Position numbers and translations under genes: made by a program | DNA from: Symploca sp. SIO3C6 | GTDB lineage: Bacteria; Cyanobacteriota; Cyanobacteriia; Cyanobacteriales; Coleofasciculaceae | Length of the DNA: 64,000 nt | Assembly (NCBI GenBank): GCA_010692425.1 | Contig: JAAHHJ010000003.1 | Coordinates: 124,001-188,000 of the forward strand | Direction of reading: 5' to 3' | The notes under the pieces: generated by a model | Databases searched by the model: none | Told to the model about the DNA's origin: nothing | Seen by the model: the letters and a program-made list of their open reading frames with translations, nothing else | Shown here: one piece after another, positions 56,298 to 64,000 of the stretch | How positions within the stretch are numbered: the first letter of the stretch is position 1 | Layout: each line of letters opens with the position of its first letter

Positions 56298-56909
56298 TTA
56301 AAAGTTTGTAGCTGTGTGAGTAGTTAGATCAAACTCGAATCGTTTCTGATATTCAGTTTTTCCATAAATGTTAAAGGTAATTGATGGTTCATCACCTAGA
56401 ATTTCCACGCTGTGGATAGCCTCTGGCATAAAGCTAATAATATCCCCTGGAACTAGAGTGCATTCTCCTGTCTTTTCAAGGCGCTCTGGAAATTCTCGAT
56501 CACCAGCCCTCTGCCAAAATATATTTTTCTCCTGCCCACTGATGAGCGCCACGACTCCCCAAGTGGCATGATTGTGAATAGAAGAACTTCTCCCTGGCAA
56601 CCAGACTACTGTCTGTACTGTTAGAGGAAAATCAGGTTCATCATAAAGCATTAGTACTGACCAACCTTTAACGGGATCTGGCTCTACATATTCACCCTGT
56701 AGCCAGTAGGAACTGGTGAGTAATCTGCGTACTAAAGGACGAATCCTGTTGAGGCGTTTGCCCTCGTCAGTTTCAGCTTCAAGAATATCTTCTAAATCAG
56801 TCAAAAACCGATAGAGTCGATACTGACGTGTACTATCTTCGGTTTCACTAGCAAGGTCACACAGGTGACATTTCCCATCTTCAGTGATTAGCAAATCTCT
56901 ACTATCCAT
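56298..56909 (-). CDS. Cysteine-dioxygenase-like cupin
   Basis: This 203-residue iron-dependent cupin resembles thiol dioxygenases and predicted metal enzymes of the double-stranded beta-helix group. The three-His metal site is visible: H112 and H114 in SSSIHNHATWGVV and H166 in MPEAIHSVEIL. A Cys pair near the N-terminus (KCHLCDL) is unusual. It may oxidise cysteine or a related thiol. It lies 11 bp downstream of a lipoprotein gene on the same strand and probably shares its transcript. Confidence 0.82.
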   Translation of the reverse strand: MDSRDLLITEDGKCHLCDLASETEDSTRQYRLYRFLTDLEDILEAETDEGKRLNRIRPLVRRLLTSSYWLQGEYVEPDPVKGWSVLMLYDEPDFPLTVQTVVWLPGRSSSIHNHATWGVVALISGQEKNIFWQRAGDREFPERLEKTGECTLVPGDIISFMPEAIHSVEILGDEPSITFNIYGKTEYQKRFEFDLTTHTATNF

Positions 56910-56920
56910 ATTCCTAATTC

Positions 56921-57391
56921 CTATTGCACAATTACAGGATAATCAGGTGTGGGATTAAGTGGACAGCTAAAAACGTATTTACCAGAGACAAGGGTGATTT
57001 TATAATCTTGGGTCACGCCTGTTGTGAGTCCACCGCCACTAACTTTCGGCAACCTCGCTTGATTCAAACCCTCTCCTCGCAAGTAGAATCCTAGTTCGTA
57101 GGGAACATTGCTATTAGTCACGCGAAATATATACTTTCCTGGTTGGAGATTAAGAGGTTTAAATTCACCCTGTCGTTCAGCAAGAGTTTGGGAATTAATG
57201 CGTTCACAATCTTGTTTGCTGTTTGTATTAAATTGATAATCCTTACTTTCTGTCTCCAAAAATTGACATCCTGTCTGAGTCAAGTCAATAACTTGTGGCT
57301 CTCCCTGCTGCTCAGAAATACTTTGATTGTTATTGCAACCAAACAAGATTGCCAACAGAAAGAGGCTGCTTCCCAAGACAATTCTTTTCAT
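56921..57391 (-). CDS. Lipoprotein with cupredoxin-like C-terminal part
   Basis: This 156-residue precursor has a lipoprotein signal (residues 1-19; SSLFLLAILFGC, lipid Cys19). The mature part has a beta-sandwich pattern (GKYIFRVTNSNVPYELGFYL) and ends VTLVSGKYVFSCPLNPTPDY-like, recalling the C-terminal Cys loop of cupredoxins, but the upstream His ligand of true copper proteins is not obvious. It is membrane-anchored, probably facing the periplasm. It precedes the cupin dioxygenase by 11 bp. Confidence 0.7.
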   Translation of the reverse strand: MKRIVLGSSLFLLAILFGCNNNQSISEQQGEPQVIDLTQTGCQFLETESKDYQFNTNSKQDCERINSQTLAERQGEFKPLNLQPGKYIFRVTNSNVPYELGFYLRGEGLNQARLPKVSGGGLTTGVTQDYKITLVSGKYVFSCPLNPTPDYPVIVQ

Positions 57392-57761
57392 CTGTCTAAA
57401 TTTTTACCTAATCTCACTATACATTGTAATTCTATTAATAAATTTCTTGATAACGATGAGTTTTTCCTGAGTAAATTAGTAGTTCTGACTGAGAACATTT
57501 CATTAGTGACCAGTTCCCTTGAGAGTGGGAGTCTTTCCCTGTTGTGCAGATCTACTGCTCTTTGTACATTACAGCATCAATATCACATTATTTCTAAGCT
57601 CTCAGTCAGAGATGATTTGAAACAAAAGTTTACACTTCTCATTAACAGTTAAGTTTTTCTCAGCCAAAATCTATTTTTGTAAGGTTTAATGTCATGTATG
57701 CACAGATAGTGTTCTGGTGTGATTAATCGCAAACCTTAGCAAATTCACATAAGAGAAGACC

Positions 57762-57959
57762 ATGAAACTCAAATACGTTACCACCTTTGCTATTGCTTCA
57801 ATTCTCGGTCTAGGACTAGCTACTGCCTGCGGCGCTCCTTGCGCGGGAAAAGAAACAGAGCCTGCTGGGGAAACTCAAGCCGATCCTTGCGCAGCTAAGC
57901 CTTGCGCTGGTGCTGACAAAGCTGATCCTTGTGCAGCTAAGCCTTGCGCTGGTAAGTAA
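57762..57959 (+). CDS. Cys-repeat mini-lipoprotein
   Basis: This 65-residue precursor has a signal sequence (1-22) and lipobox LATAC with Cys23. The mature 43 residues are almost only Ala, Cys, Pro, Lys, Asp, Glu and Gly, with two copies of ADPCAAKPCAG (residues 40-50 and 54-64, period 14) plus GAPCAGK at the start. All six cysteines lie in or around these units in a C-x4-C rhythm, suggesting metal or thiol binding at the membrane surface. The corresponding DNA repeat is nearly exact, so unit number may vary. Function is not known to me. AGAGAAG stands before the ATG. Confidence 0.7.
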   Translation: MKLKYVTTFAIASILGLGLATACGAPCAGKETEPAGETQADPCAAKPCAGADKADPCAAKPCAGK

Positions 57960-58164
57960 CCATTTTGCTTGTCAGCTAAATTTTGACCCAGTTAATTTAA
58001 TTAACGGGGGGTTTGGGGGGCTATAAGTCCCGCGCTATTGTCGGGATAATATTGAGCCCCAAGCCATTTTTGCCTAACTCGTTGGCATCTGCCTTACTCC
58101 TTGGAAACCTTGCTACTGTGTTGAGGAGAGCAAACTGCCTAATCAAACTACTAGCAAGGATTGC

Positions 58165-60252
58165 ATGGAAAACAACCCTCTACTAATTGGCAAGGGAATA
58201 CCCCCATTTGAAGCAATAAAACCAGAGCAGGTAGTGCCTGGAATTACACAATTGCTGGCAGAATTAGACCAGGAGCTAACTTGCCTGGAAACGCAAGTAA
58301 CCCCCACTTGGAGCGGCTTAGTTGAACCACTAGACCATTTGACAGAGCGCCTGACTTGGAGTTGGGGAGTAGTGGGTCATTTAATGAGTGTTAAGAATAG
58401 CCCCGAATTGCGTCAGGCTTACGAAAGCGTACAGCCCCAAGTGGTTCAATTTATAAATAAGCTTAACCAAAGCCAGCCCCTATACAAAGCTTTTAAAGCA
58501 CTGAGTGCAGGCAAAGACTGGAGTAGTCTTGAGCTAGCTCAGCAGAGGATTGTCGAAGCGGCGATTAGAGATGCAGAGCTTTCCGGGGTGGGCTTAGAAG
58601 CTCAAAAACGGGCTCGCTTTAACGAAATTCAACTGGAGTTGGCAGAGCTGGCTACAAAGTTCTCGAATAACGTACTTGATGCTACGAAAGCGTTTAGCAT
58701 GACGCTGACGAGTAAAGATGAAGTCAATGGTCTGCCGCCTAGTTTAACTAGTCTAGCAGCTCAGGCAGCTCGTGCTGCTGGCGAGGAGAAGGCTACACCT
58801 GAGAATGGTCCCTGGCGAATTACTCTCGACTATCCCAGCTATATTCCCTTCCTAAAGCATAGCAGCCGTCGTGACTTGCGCCAGAAGCTTTATAAAGCCT
58901 TTGTAAGTCGTGCTTCTGAGGGGGATTGGGATAATACTTCTGTAATTGAGCGGATTTTAGAGCTACGCCAGGAAAAAGCTATGCTATTAGGCTTTGATAG
59001 TTATGCTCAATTGAGCCTTGCCAGTAAGATGGCTCCTGATGTCGCAGCGGTAGAGGCACTGTTAGAGGAGCTGCGTTGTAAAAGTTACGAGGCGGCTGCT
59101 AAAGATTTAGATGAGCTCAAGGCTTTTGCTGCAGCTAAGGGAGTACCTGAAGCTAATGATTTGCAGCCGTGGGATGTTAGTTTTTGGTCAGAGCGTCAAC
59201 GGGAAGAAAAGTTTGCCTTCAGTGCTGAACAATTGCGCCCTTATTTTCCCCTGCCACAGGTACTTGATGGCTTATTTGCTTTGGTGAAGCGGCTATTTGG
59301 GGTAAGTGTAACGGCTGCTGATGGTACTGTTCCCGTGTGGCACGAAGATGTACGTTATTTTCAAATTGCTGATCACACTGGTGCAGCTATTGCCTATTTT
59401 TATTTAGACCCTTACAGTCGCCCTGCCGAGAAGCGCGGTGGTGCCTGGATGAATGAGTGCATTAATCGTGCCAAAATTACTGAAGGTAGTTCGACGACTA
59501 CGCGTTTACCAGTGGCATATTTGATCTGCAACCAAACTCCGCCAGTGGATGGTAAGCCAAGTCTGATGACCTTTAATGAGGTTGAAACTTTGTTTCATGA
59601 GTTTGGTCATGGCTTGCAACACATGCTAACTCAGGTGGATTACCCAGGGGCGGCAGGTATCAATAATATCGAGTGGGATGCAGTGGAATTACCCAGCCAG
59701 TTTATGGAAAATTGGTGCTATGACCGAGCTACTTTAATGGGCATGGCAAAGCACTACGAGACGGGTGAGCCTCTGCCTGAGCATTTTTATCAAAAGCTGC
59801 TGGCAGCACGTAACTACATGAGTGGCTCAGCAATGTTGCGTCAACTGCACTTTAGTTTTGTAGATATAGAGTTGCATCACCGCTATCAGCCTGGTGGCAA
59901 TGAAAGTGCTGCTGAGGTGCGTAACCGCATTGCCAAAACCACGACGATTTTACCCCCACTGCCCGAAGACAAGTTTTTGTGTGCTTTTGGACATATTTTT
60001 GCTGGTGGCTATGCGGCTGGTTATTACAGTTACAAATGGGCTGAGGTTCTCAGTGCTGATGCCTTTGCAGCTTTTGAGGAGGCGGGCTTAGAAGATGAGG
60101 AGGCAATTTCAGCTACGGGCAAGCGCTATCGTGATACAGTGCTAGCTTTAGGCGGAGGCTTACATCCAATGGAGGTATTTAAGGCTTTCCGTGGGCGTGA
60201 ACCGATTACAGAAGCGTTGCTCAAACACAGTGGTTTGGTTAGGGCTTGTTGA
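58165..60252 (+). CDS. prlC: M3-family oligopeptidase (oligopeptidase A)
   Basis: This 695-residue zinc oligopeptidase has the signature FNEVETLFHEFGHGLQHMLT (HEFGH with the third ligand Glu downstream in INNIEWDAVELPSQFMENW). The remaining scaffold is as in oligopeptidase A (IPPFEAIKPEQVVPGITQLL at the start; HIFAGGYAAGYYSYKWAEVL near the end). It degrades short peptides, including signal peptide fragments, in the cytoplasm. Length is close to the E. coli enzyme (680). An octamer-rich tract follows at 60252-60300. The 330-bp gap to the next gene holds nothing else. Confidence 0.94.
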   Translation: MENNPLLIGKGIPPFEAIKPEQVVPGITQLLAELDQELTCLETQVTPTWSGLVEPLDHLTERLTWSWGVVGHLMSVKNSPELRQAYESVQPQVVQFINKLNQSQPLYKAFKALSAGKDWSSLELAQQRIVEAAIRDAELSGVGLEAQKRARFNEIQLELAELATKFSNNVLDATKAFSMTLTSKDEVNGLPPSLTSLAAQAARAAGEEKATPENGPWRITLDYPSYIPFLKHSSRRDLRQKLYKAFVSRASEGDWDNTSVIERILELRQEKAMLLGFDSYAQLSLASKMAPDVAAVEALLEELRCKSYEAAAKDLDELKAFAAAKGVPEANDLQPWDVSFWSERQREEKFAFSAEQLRPYFPLPQVLDGLFALVKRLFGVSVTAADGTVPVWHEDVRYFQIADHTGAAIAYFYLDPYSRPAEKRGGAWMNECINRAKITEGSSTTTRLPVAYLICNQTPPVDGKPSLMTFNEVETLFHEFGHGLQHMLTQVDYPGAAGINNIEWDAVELPSQFMENWCYDRATLMGMAKHYETGEPLPEHFYQKLLAARNYMSGSAMLRQLHFSFVDIELHHRYQPGGNESAAEVRNRIAKTTTILPPLPEDKFLCAFGHIFAGGYAAGYYSYKWAEVLSADAFAAFEEAGLEDEEAISATGKRYRDTVLALGGGLHPMEVFKAFRGREPITEALLKHSGLVRAC

Positions 60253-60585
60253 GATAGAGATGGGGAGAGTGGGAGACGGGGGGAGGGGGAGATGTGGAGA
60301 AACTTGGAGTAAATAAGAGAGTGTCGGAGGTGTAGGAGGCATGGGAAGATAGGGAGGAAATAGTGTATACAAAAATCTCCCCGCCCTTCCCTATCCTTCT
60401 TACTCTTCTCATGCTGTCCTATCTCTGTTATTGAAGAAAGGGGAAAGGCATAAGATATTTCCCCTTTTATTTGATTATTTAATTATTTTATTTTTCTAAC
60501 CCAAGGAAAATTAGTATCAGAGCTAACCCTTACTTCTTGGTAGCTCAGGAATAATGAGCCTAATTGTTAATAGGGGTCTAGTTCT

Positions 60586-60852
60586 ATGGATCAAAAGCGC
60601 CAAGATGATTATCTGAATTTGATTGATGAACTCATCAACTGTCCCAATGGACAGGAACCGGAGGTTTTGGAAGCGAAGCCAGAATTGATGGATTCTGGTT
60701 TGGTACTGATGCTGGTAAAAGTGGCAACGACTCTAGCCCATCAGGGAAATCAAGAAACATCTGGGTTTTTGATTCATGTTGCTCGCGAGTTATCTAAAGC
60801 CCTAGGATTGTATCCTGATACTCCTATTGCTGGTGAAGGGGAAGGAACATAG
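60586..60852 (+). CDS. Orphan helical N-terminal module of CHAT/TPR-type proteins
   Basis: This 88-residue protein reads QDDYLNLIDELINCPNGQEP, then LMDSGLVLMLVKVATTLAHQ and SGFLIHVARELSKALGL. I recognise this as the short helical segment (MDxxRxxxYLxLIxxLLxCPxGEE) that begins many cyanobacterial CHAT-peptidase or TPR-repeat proteins. Here it is free-standing with its own stop, followed by noncoding sequence, so the rest of such a protein is absent. It may be a relic or a small adaptor. A structured hairpin follows directly at 60871-60934. Confidence 0.65.
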   Translation: MDQKRQDDYLNLIDELINCPNGQEPEVLEAKPELMDSGLVLMLVKVATTLAHQGNQETSGFLIHVARELSKALGLYPDTPIAGEGEGT

Positions 60853-60870
60853 AACTCGATAGCAGCACTA

Positions 60871-60934
60871 TACCCATATTCTACAGCTTAAACTGTCGTC
60901 TAGGCATATTCCACGACAGTTGGGAATATGGGTA
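60871..60934 (+). other. Double inverted-repeat structure
   Basis: TACCCATATTC (60871-60881) pairs perfectly with GAATATGGGTA (60924-60934), enclosing AACTGTCGT (60891-60899) and ACGACAGTT (60913-60921), also perfect. The left spacer is 9 bases, the right 2. It starts 19 bp after the stop of the 88-residue gene. It is either its 3' end structure or part of a mobile or RNA element; repeat R copy 2 begins immediately after it. Confidence 0.6.
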
Positions 60935-61022
60935 AGTACCTGCGACCTTGATAAAGGTTGCTGGTTGAGGCAGGGTGTAGGGTGTAGGCTGACTTTAGGC
61001 AATTTCATAATTCTTTACACAG
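60934..61022 (+). repeat. Interspersed repeat R, copy 2
   Basis: TAAGTACCTGCGACCTTGAT, then AAAGGTTGCTGGTTGAGGCAGGG, a short TGTAGGG array, and ATTTCATAATTCTTTAC. It is the reverse complement of copy 1 at 31462-31588, with two to three heptamers where copy 1 has about six. Confidence 0.75.
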
Positions 61023-61080
61023 TCACTTTTATTTATCGAAATTAATATGGGTCAAATATCCCACCGTCACTTGCGGTGTA

Positions 61081-61218
61081 TAAAATTGGTTGGGGTTAAA
61101 TCCCCATCCAATTTGTCCCCGCGTCTTTAAGTCCGACTACTTATTAGCATTGGTGGCGATTCTCTTGCTGAAGGATACTAGGAGGACTGTAGGTACTCGC
61201 ACGGAGCGAGTACTTTTT
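61081..61218 (+). ncRNA. Candidate structured small RNA with intrinsic terminator
   Basis: A 13-bp stem with one mismatch (AAATTGGTTGGGG, 61083-61095, with CCCCATCCAATTT, 61102-61114) is followed by AGTCC...GGACT pairing and then by a strong terminator: GTACTCGC (61193-61200), loop ACGGA, GCGAGTAC (61206-61213) and TTTTT. No protein frame is seen. TATAAA at 61079-61084 may be a -10-like box or part of the RNA. It matches no RNA family that I know. It could alternatively be the leftover end of a small mobile element. Confidence 0.4.
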
Positions 61219-61918
61219 GGGATTGGCAGATATATATAAGTTTTTGTAAATTGTTAATTATAAAATTTTAATACTAAATCAAAGCAAGTTTTATTGTTAC
61301 AACATTAAGTAGCTCAAGTTACATTCAGTTGATATTTTAGTTTAAATAATCAATGCTGTGTGTTCAGAATTACACAAATATTGTTAGTGTTATTACACAA
61401 ACATTGCTTCGATAATTTAATTGACTATTGGTAGCAGACAATACTAGAATAAAATCTATCTAAAGATGTAAACTATATAAAGATATAAGCTTAATCTGCC
61501 TTCTATGGCTTTAAGGCTTCTCTGTTGGGTTTCCATGGAGAATCTTCTGCCTACAAAGGTTAAAGTCAATACATAAGGAGGATTCTTTTGTATTGGTCAG
61601 TAGTTGAACAAAACTATTTACACAATAAAACCGAAGCAAAAGCTTATATAGTCCAGCTTTCGGTTAAGTTTTTTGAGAAATGCTATATCATTTTTTTTCA
61701 CGATTGACTTTTTTGAATTAAGATTTGATTTAAATCAGTTCATGGCATGATTAACAGACCAAATTTAGAAACTATTTTCCCTTTGAAGATATAAAAACTG
61801 ACGTGTTCTTGCTTTCTGAGAAAGATAATTGGCTGCTCAGGGGTCATATTTATGTACTAATAACACCACTACTTGATAGTCAGCATACATTTGAAATGAA
61901 TTAGGAGTAATGTTTTAG
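61219..61918. other. AT-rich leader region of the RiPP locus
   Basis: 700 bp without a convincing gene. A 23-codon frame (MALRLLCWVSMENLLPTKVK, ATG at 61505) overlaps inverted segments and is not called. The SagB promoter is expected here. Confidence 0.4.
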
Positions 61919-63355
61919 ATGACACAGCCGTTTGTACTTCATTTCAAGCCAAGTATTTCTAGGATTGAAGAATCAACAGATCATGTTATTGTACAATCGC
62001 ATATAGCTAACGGAAATGTCCCTCAGTATAAGCTCGATATTAAGCAGGTATCACCAGGATTACTAACTGTTTTTAGAACTCTTGGAAATGATGGTGCTAC
62101 TGAAAAAGATCTTAGTAATTTGGTACTAGATGCTGATGGTTTTTCCGAACTACCGAAGTTGTACTACTACCTCCAGAAGTTTATTGATCTTGGTATGATT
62201 TGTCATACCATTGTTTGCGAAGGATATCCCCTAGCTACCAGGTTGCCAATTTACCCTACCCAAAAATTCCAGTTCACAGATATAAAAATAGACCAAAAAT
62301 ACGTGCTATCGCGTTTTGCTTATAGCTACAAAGAGCAAGAGCAGCTAGTACTGTCATCTCCTTTAGTCTCTGCACAGATTATCTTAGCTAATTGGAAAGG
62401 TGCCGCAGTTATAGCTGAGCTTACTCAACCTCAAACTTGCCAGGAGTTGTGTACTAGAATACCAGATATTTCTCAACAGCTAATGCAGTTATTCTTAAGC
62501 TTGCTGTTGAGTACCAAGATGCTGTGTGAAGTCAAAATGGATGGCAAGACTGAAGAAGAAACTAACAAAAACTTGGTTTCATGGGAGTTTCATGATCTGC
62601 TTTTCCATTGCCGACATCGTAAAGGAAAGCATAGTTACCCTACCGGTAAAACTTTTCGTTTTTTAGACAAATTGGAACAGCCACCTCTAGCTAAAACCAA
62701 GATGTCAAATGACATCATTGAGTTATATAGACCAGATCTTAAAAAACTCAAAGATGAGGATTATTCTTTTACCTGGGTTCTGGAAGCCAGGCAGTCAATC
62801 AGGAGTTATAAAGATGAGCCTATAACCGATAGGCAGCTGGGGGAGTTCCTTTACCGTTCAGCAAGAAATAAAAGAATAATTTATAAGGATTATGGGGAAT
62901 GTACTCATAGACCTTATGCTAATGGAGGAGGTCGTTACGAATTAGAGTTATATACTATCATCAATACCTGCAATAATATTACTTCAGGGATTTACCACTA
63001 TTGTCCTCAAGAGCATCAGCTTTGCCGACTGAGTGGGAGAAATAGTTATGTAGAAGCACTCTTAGAAGATGCCTATTTTGCTACAGGTAAAGCTTCTATG
63101 CCTCAGGTTTTGTTTATTTATGCTGCTCGTTTCTCAAGAATTGCCTGGGTTTATGAATCTATTGCTTATTCTCTGATCCTCAAGGATGTGGGTTGCTTAC
63201 AGCAGACAATGTATCTAGTGGCAACAGCGATGAATCTCGCCCCTTGTGCCATTGGCTGTGGAAATTCAGATTTATTTGCGACTGCGGTAGGAGCAGATTA
63301 CTATGAAGAAACTTCAGTAGGAGAATTTATCTTAGGCAGTAATACAGAAATTTAA
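61919..63355 (+). CDS. SagB/ThcOx-family azoline dehydrogenase
   Basis: This 478-residue FMN oxidoreductase belongs to thiazole/oxazole-forming RiPP pathways, where it oxidises azolines to azoles. The nitroreductase-like half is at about 285-478: EARQSIRSYKDEPITDRQLG, RPYANGGGRYELELYTIINT, SGIYHYCPQEHQLCRL and LATAMNLAPCAIGCGNSDLF. The N-terminal half has two winged-helix-like parts (about 45-95 and 140-205), the layout of cyanobacterial ThcOx with its peptide-clamp domains. A NHLP-type precursor gene lies 176 bp downstream. No YcaO cyclodehydratase is present in the window; it may lie beyond the end. Confidence 0.85.
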   Translation: MTQPFVLHFKPSISRIEESTDHVIVQSHIANGNVPQYKLDIKQVSPGLLTVFRTLGNDGATEKDLSNLVLDADGFSELPKLYYYLQKFIDLGMICHTIVCEGYPLATRLPIYPTQKFQFTDIKIDQKYVLSRFAYSYKEQEQLVLSSPLVSAQIILANWKGAAVIAELTQPQTCQELCTRIPDISQQLMQLFLSLLLSTKMLCEVKMDGKTEEETNKNLVSWEFHDLLFHCRHRKGKHSYPTGKTFRFLDKLEQPPLAKTKMSNDIIELYRPDLKKLKDEDYSFTWVLEARQSIRSYKDEPITDRQLGEFLYRSARNKRIIYKDYGECTHRPYANGGGRYELELYTIINTCNNITSGIYHYCPQEHQLCRLSGRNSYVEALLEDAYFATGKASMPQVLFIYAARFSRIAWVYESIAYSLILKDVGCLQQTMYLVATAMNLAPCAIGCGNSDLFATAVGADYYEETSVGEFILGSNTEI

Positions 63356-63531
63356 AAACATTCATGTTCTAGGCATATTTTTTAATATTTTTTTATGCTA
63401 ATATCAATATTATATGGTTGTAAAAAAAGCAATTTGTCGCTAATCATCATTAGTCTGAAACGCCTCTAAATTGATGCTGGATGTACTGCCATATTCAATA
63501 AAACACTGTTGTATTAACGAGGAAGTTAAGG

Positions 63532-63876
63532 GTGCAAATTTTTTCTGAAGAATCTCAAGAATTTCAAATAATTTTGTCACAAATAATTGCCAAAACTTGG
63601 CTAGATGAGGATTTGAACTCACGGTTTCTTGCCAATACCAATGTTGTACTTGAAGAAAATGGACTACCCCTCCCCGGAGGCGTAGAATTTCAAGTTAAGG
63701 GAAATATCTTAGTCGGAACTTCCAAAAGTGCATCTGATAGTTCCACCGGTGAGGTTGTCTACGAAATTCCTCTGCCTACTAAACCCACTGGCTTGACAGA
63801 GCAAGTGCTACAGTCTTGGGCTAGCGAGGATAATTCTGAAATGTCTATTGACGTACATTGTAGAGGTTCAATGTGA
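63532..63876 (+). CDS. NHLP (nitrile-hydratase-leader-type) RiPP precursor
   Basis: This 114-residue peptide starts with GTG at 63532, preceded by AGGAAG. An upstream in-frame stop excludes a longer form. The leader matches the NHLP type: QIIAKTWLDEDLNSRFLANT, then NVVLEENGLPLPGGVEFQVK and EVVYEIPLPTKPTGL. The tail QSWASEDNSEMSIDVHCRGSM would be the core, with Ser113, a single Cys (HCRGSM) and further Ser residues as possible azoline sites. The usual double-Gly cleavage site before the core is not evident. With the SagB gene upstream it forms the start or part of a RiPP cluster. Confidence 0.8.
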   Translation: MQIFSEESQEFQIILSQIIAKTWLDEDLNSRFLANTNVVLEENGLPLPGGVEFQVKGNILVGTSKSASDSSTGEVVYEIPLPTKPTGLTEQVLQSWASEDNSEMSIDVHCRGSM

Positions 63877-63939
63877 GCGACTTCAGGCATCGTGCCGATG
63901 GCGCGAATCCTGAGTATTGATCGATTTTGAGATATATCT

Positions 63940-63971
63940 CTGGCAGGGCTAGCAGCTGATAACCCTGTCAG
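63940..63971 (+). terminator. Hairpin after the precursor gene
   Basis: CTGGCAGGG (63940-63948) pairs with CCCTGTCAG (63963-63971), one G-T pair, with a 14-base loop. There is no U-run. Such stems after precursor genes often reduce read-through so that more precursor than enzyme is made; this role is inferred. Confidence 0.4.
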
Positions 63972-64000
63972 TATGCTTGTTGATCGATTAGTATTAGGCT

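Noticed and set aside
57143-57652. 169-codon plus-strand frame
   Set aside because: It is largely antisense to the lipoprotein gene at 56921-57391, whose signal peptide and length are convincing. The remainder is low-complexity intergenic sequence.
1-64000. tRNA, rRNA or tmRNA genes
   Set aside because: No T-loop-like GGTTCGAATCC or similar signature was noticed in any intergenic region. A covariance-model scan (for example tRNAscan) would be decisive; a hit would overturn this.

Overview
The window is a chromosomal segment of a cyanobacterium with moderate to low GC. Supporting signs are many HIP1 octamers (GCGATCGC, for example near 5241, 8111, 10078, 14647, 39721, 43919, 49494 and 54213), short tandem heptamer and octamer arrays between genes of the kind common in filamentous and other large-genome cyanobacteria, and cyanobacterial genes such as SipA (NblS partner), PlmA-type GntR regulator, a PucC-like BCD transporter, a three-domain ribosomal S1 and cyanobacteriochrome GAF domains. 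The exact species cannot be read from the sequence.

Layout. 0-2 kb: a TIR protein whose GUN4 C-terminal half lies behind an in-frame TAA. 2-12 kb (minus strand): cytosine deaminase, prmA, serA, a conserved unknown, a histone-deacetylase-like enzyme with a 26-codon membrane mini-gene upstream, dnaK, and glutamate dehydrogenase. 12.6-17.2 kb (plus strand): DUF4126 protein, sirohydrochlorin chelatase, sipA, a WecA/MraY-type transferase and a DUF4149-like membrane protein. 17.6-24 kb: two histidine kinases, the larger with four GAF domains, the first a DXCF-type cyanobacteriochrome. 24-28.7 kb: an AT-rich accessory island with a decayed helicase and a two-gene cassette of a kynurenine-3-monooxygenase-like flavoenzyme and a heme-oxygenase-like diiron oxidase candidate. 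28.7-33.5 kb: a PixJ-like photoreceptor/chemoreceptor, then a TetR-peroxiredoxin-thioredoxin redox operon. 33.5-34.7 kb: a shortened DUF262/AAA pair. 34.8-41 kb: inositol-monophosphatase-like and PucC-like genes (translationally coupled), aldo/keto reductase, M16 peptidase, fructosamine kinase. 41.3-52 kb: NERD-helicase, ROK glucokinase, S1 protein, dienelactone hydrolase, GntR/PlmA regulator, a YRGxSY protein and PutA. 52.6-60.9 kb: a PAS/GAF kinase with an altered H-box, a cupin dioxygenase plus lipoprotein pair, a Cys-repeat mini-lipoprotein, an M3 peptidase and an orphan helical module. 61-64 kb: a candidate small RNA and a RiPP locus (SagB/ThcOx-type dehydrogenase plus NHLP-type precursor), probably continuing past the window end.

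How the parts work together. Most genes are housekeeping (serine and glutamate metabolism, proline catabolism, protein folding, tetrapyrrole metal insertion). The accessory content is environmental sensing (blue/green-type photoreceptors in a kinase and in a chemoreceptor), conflict or defence remnants (TIR-GUN4, DUF262/AAA, NERD helicase), and two small natural-product loci (KMO+HDO; SagB+NHLP). Interspersed repeats include three copies of a roughly 100-bp MITE-like element with TATAGC termini and two copies of a second repeat carrying a heptamer array. The most promising leads for undescribed biology are the KMO/HDO cassette, the SagB/NHLP locus and the TIR-stop-GUN4 gene.
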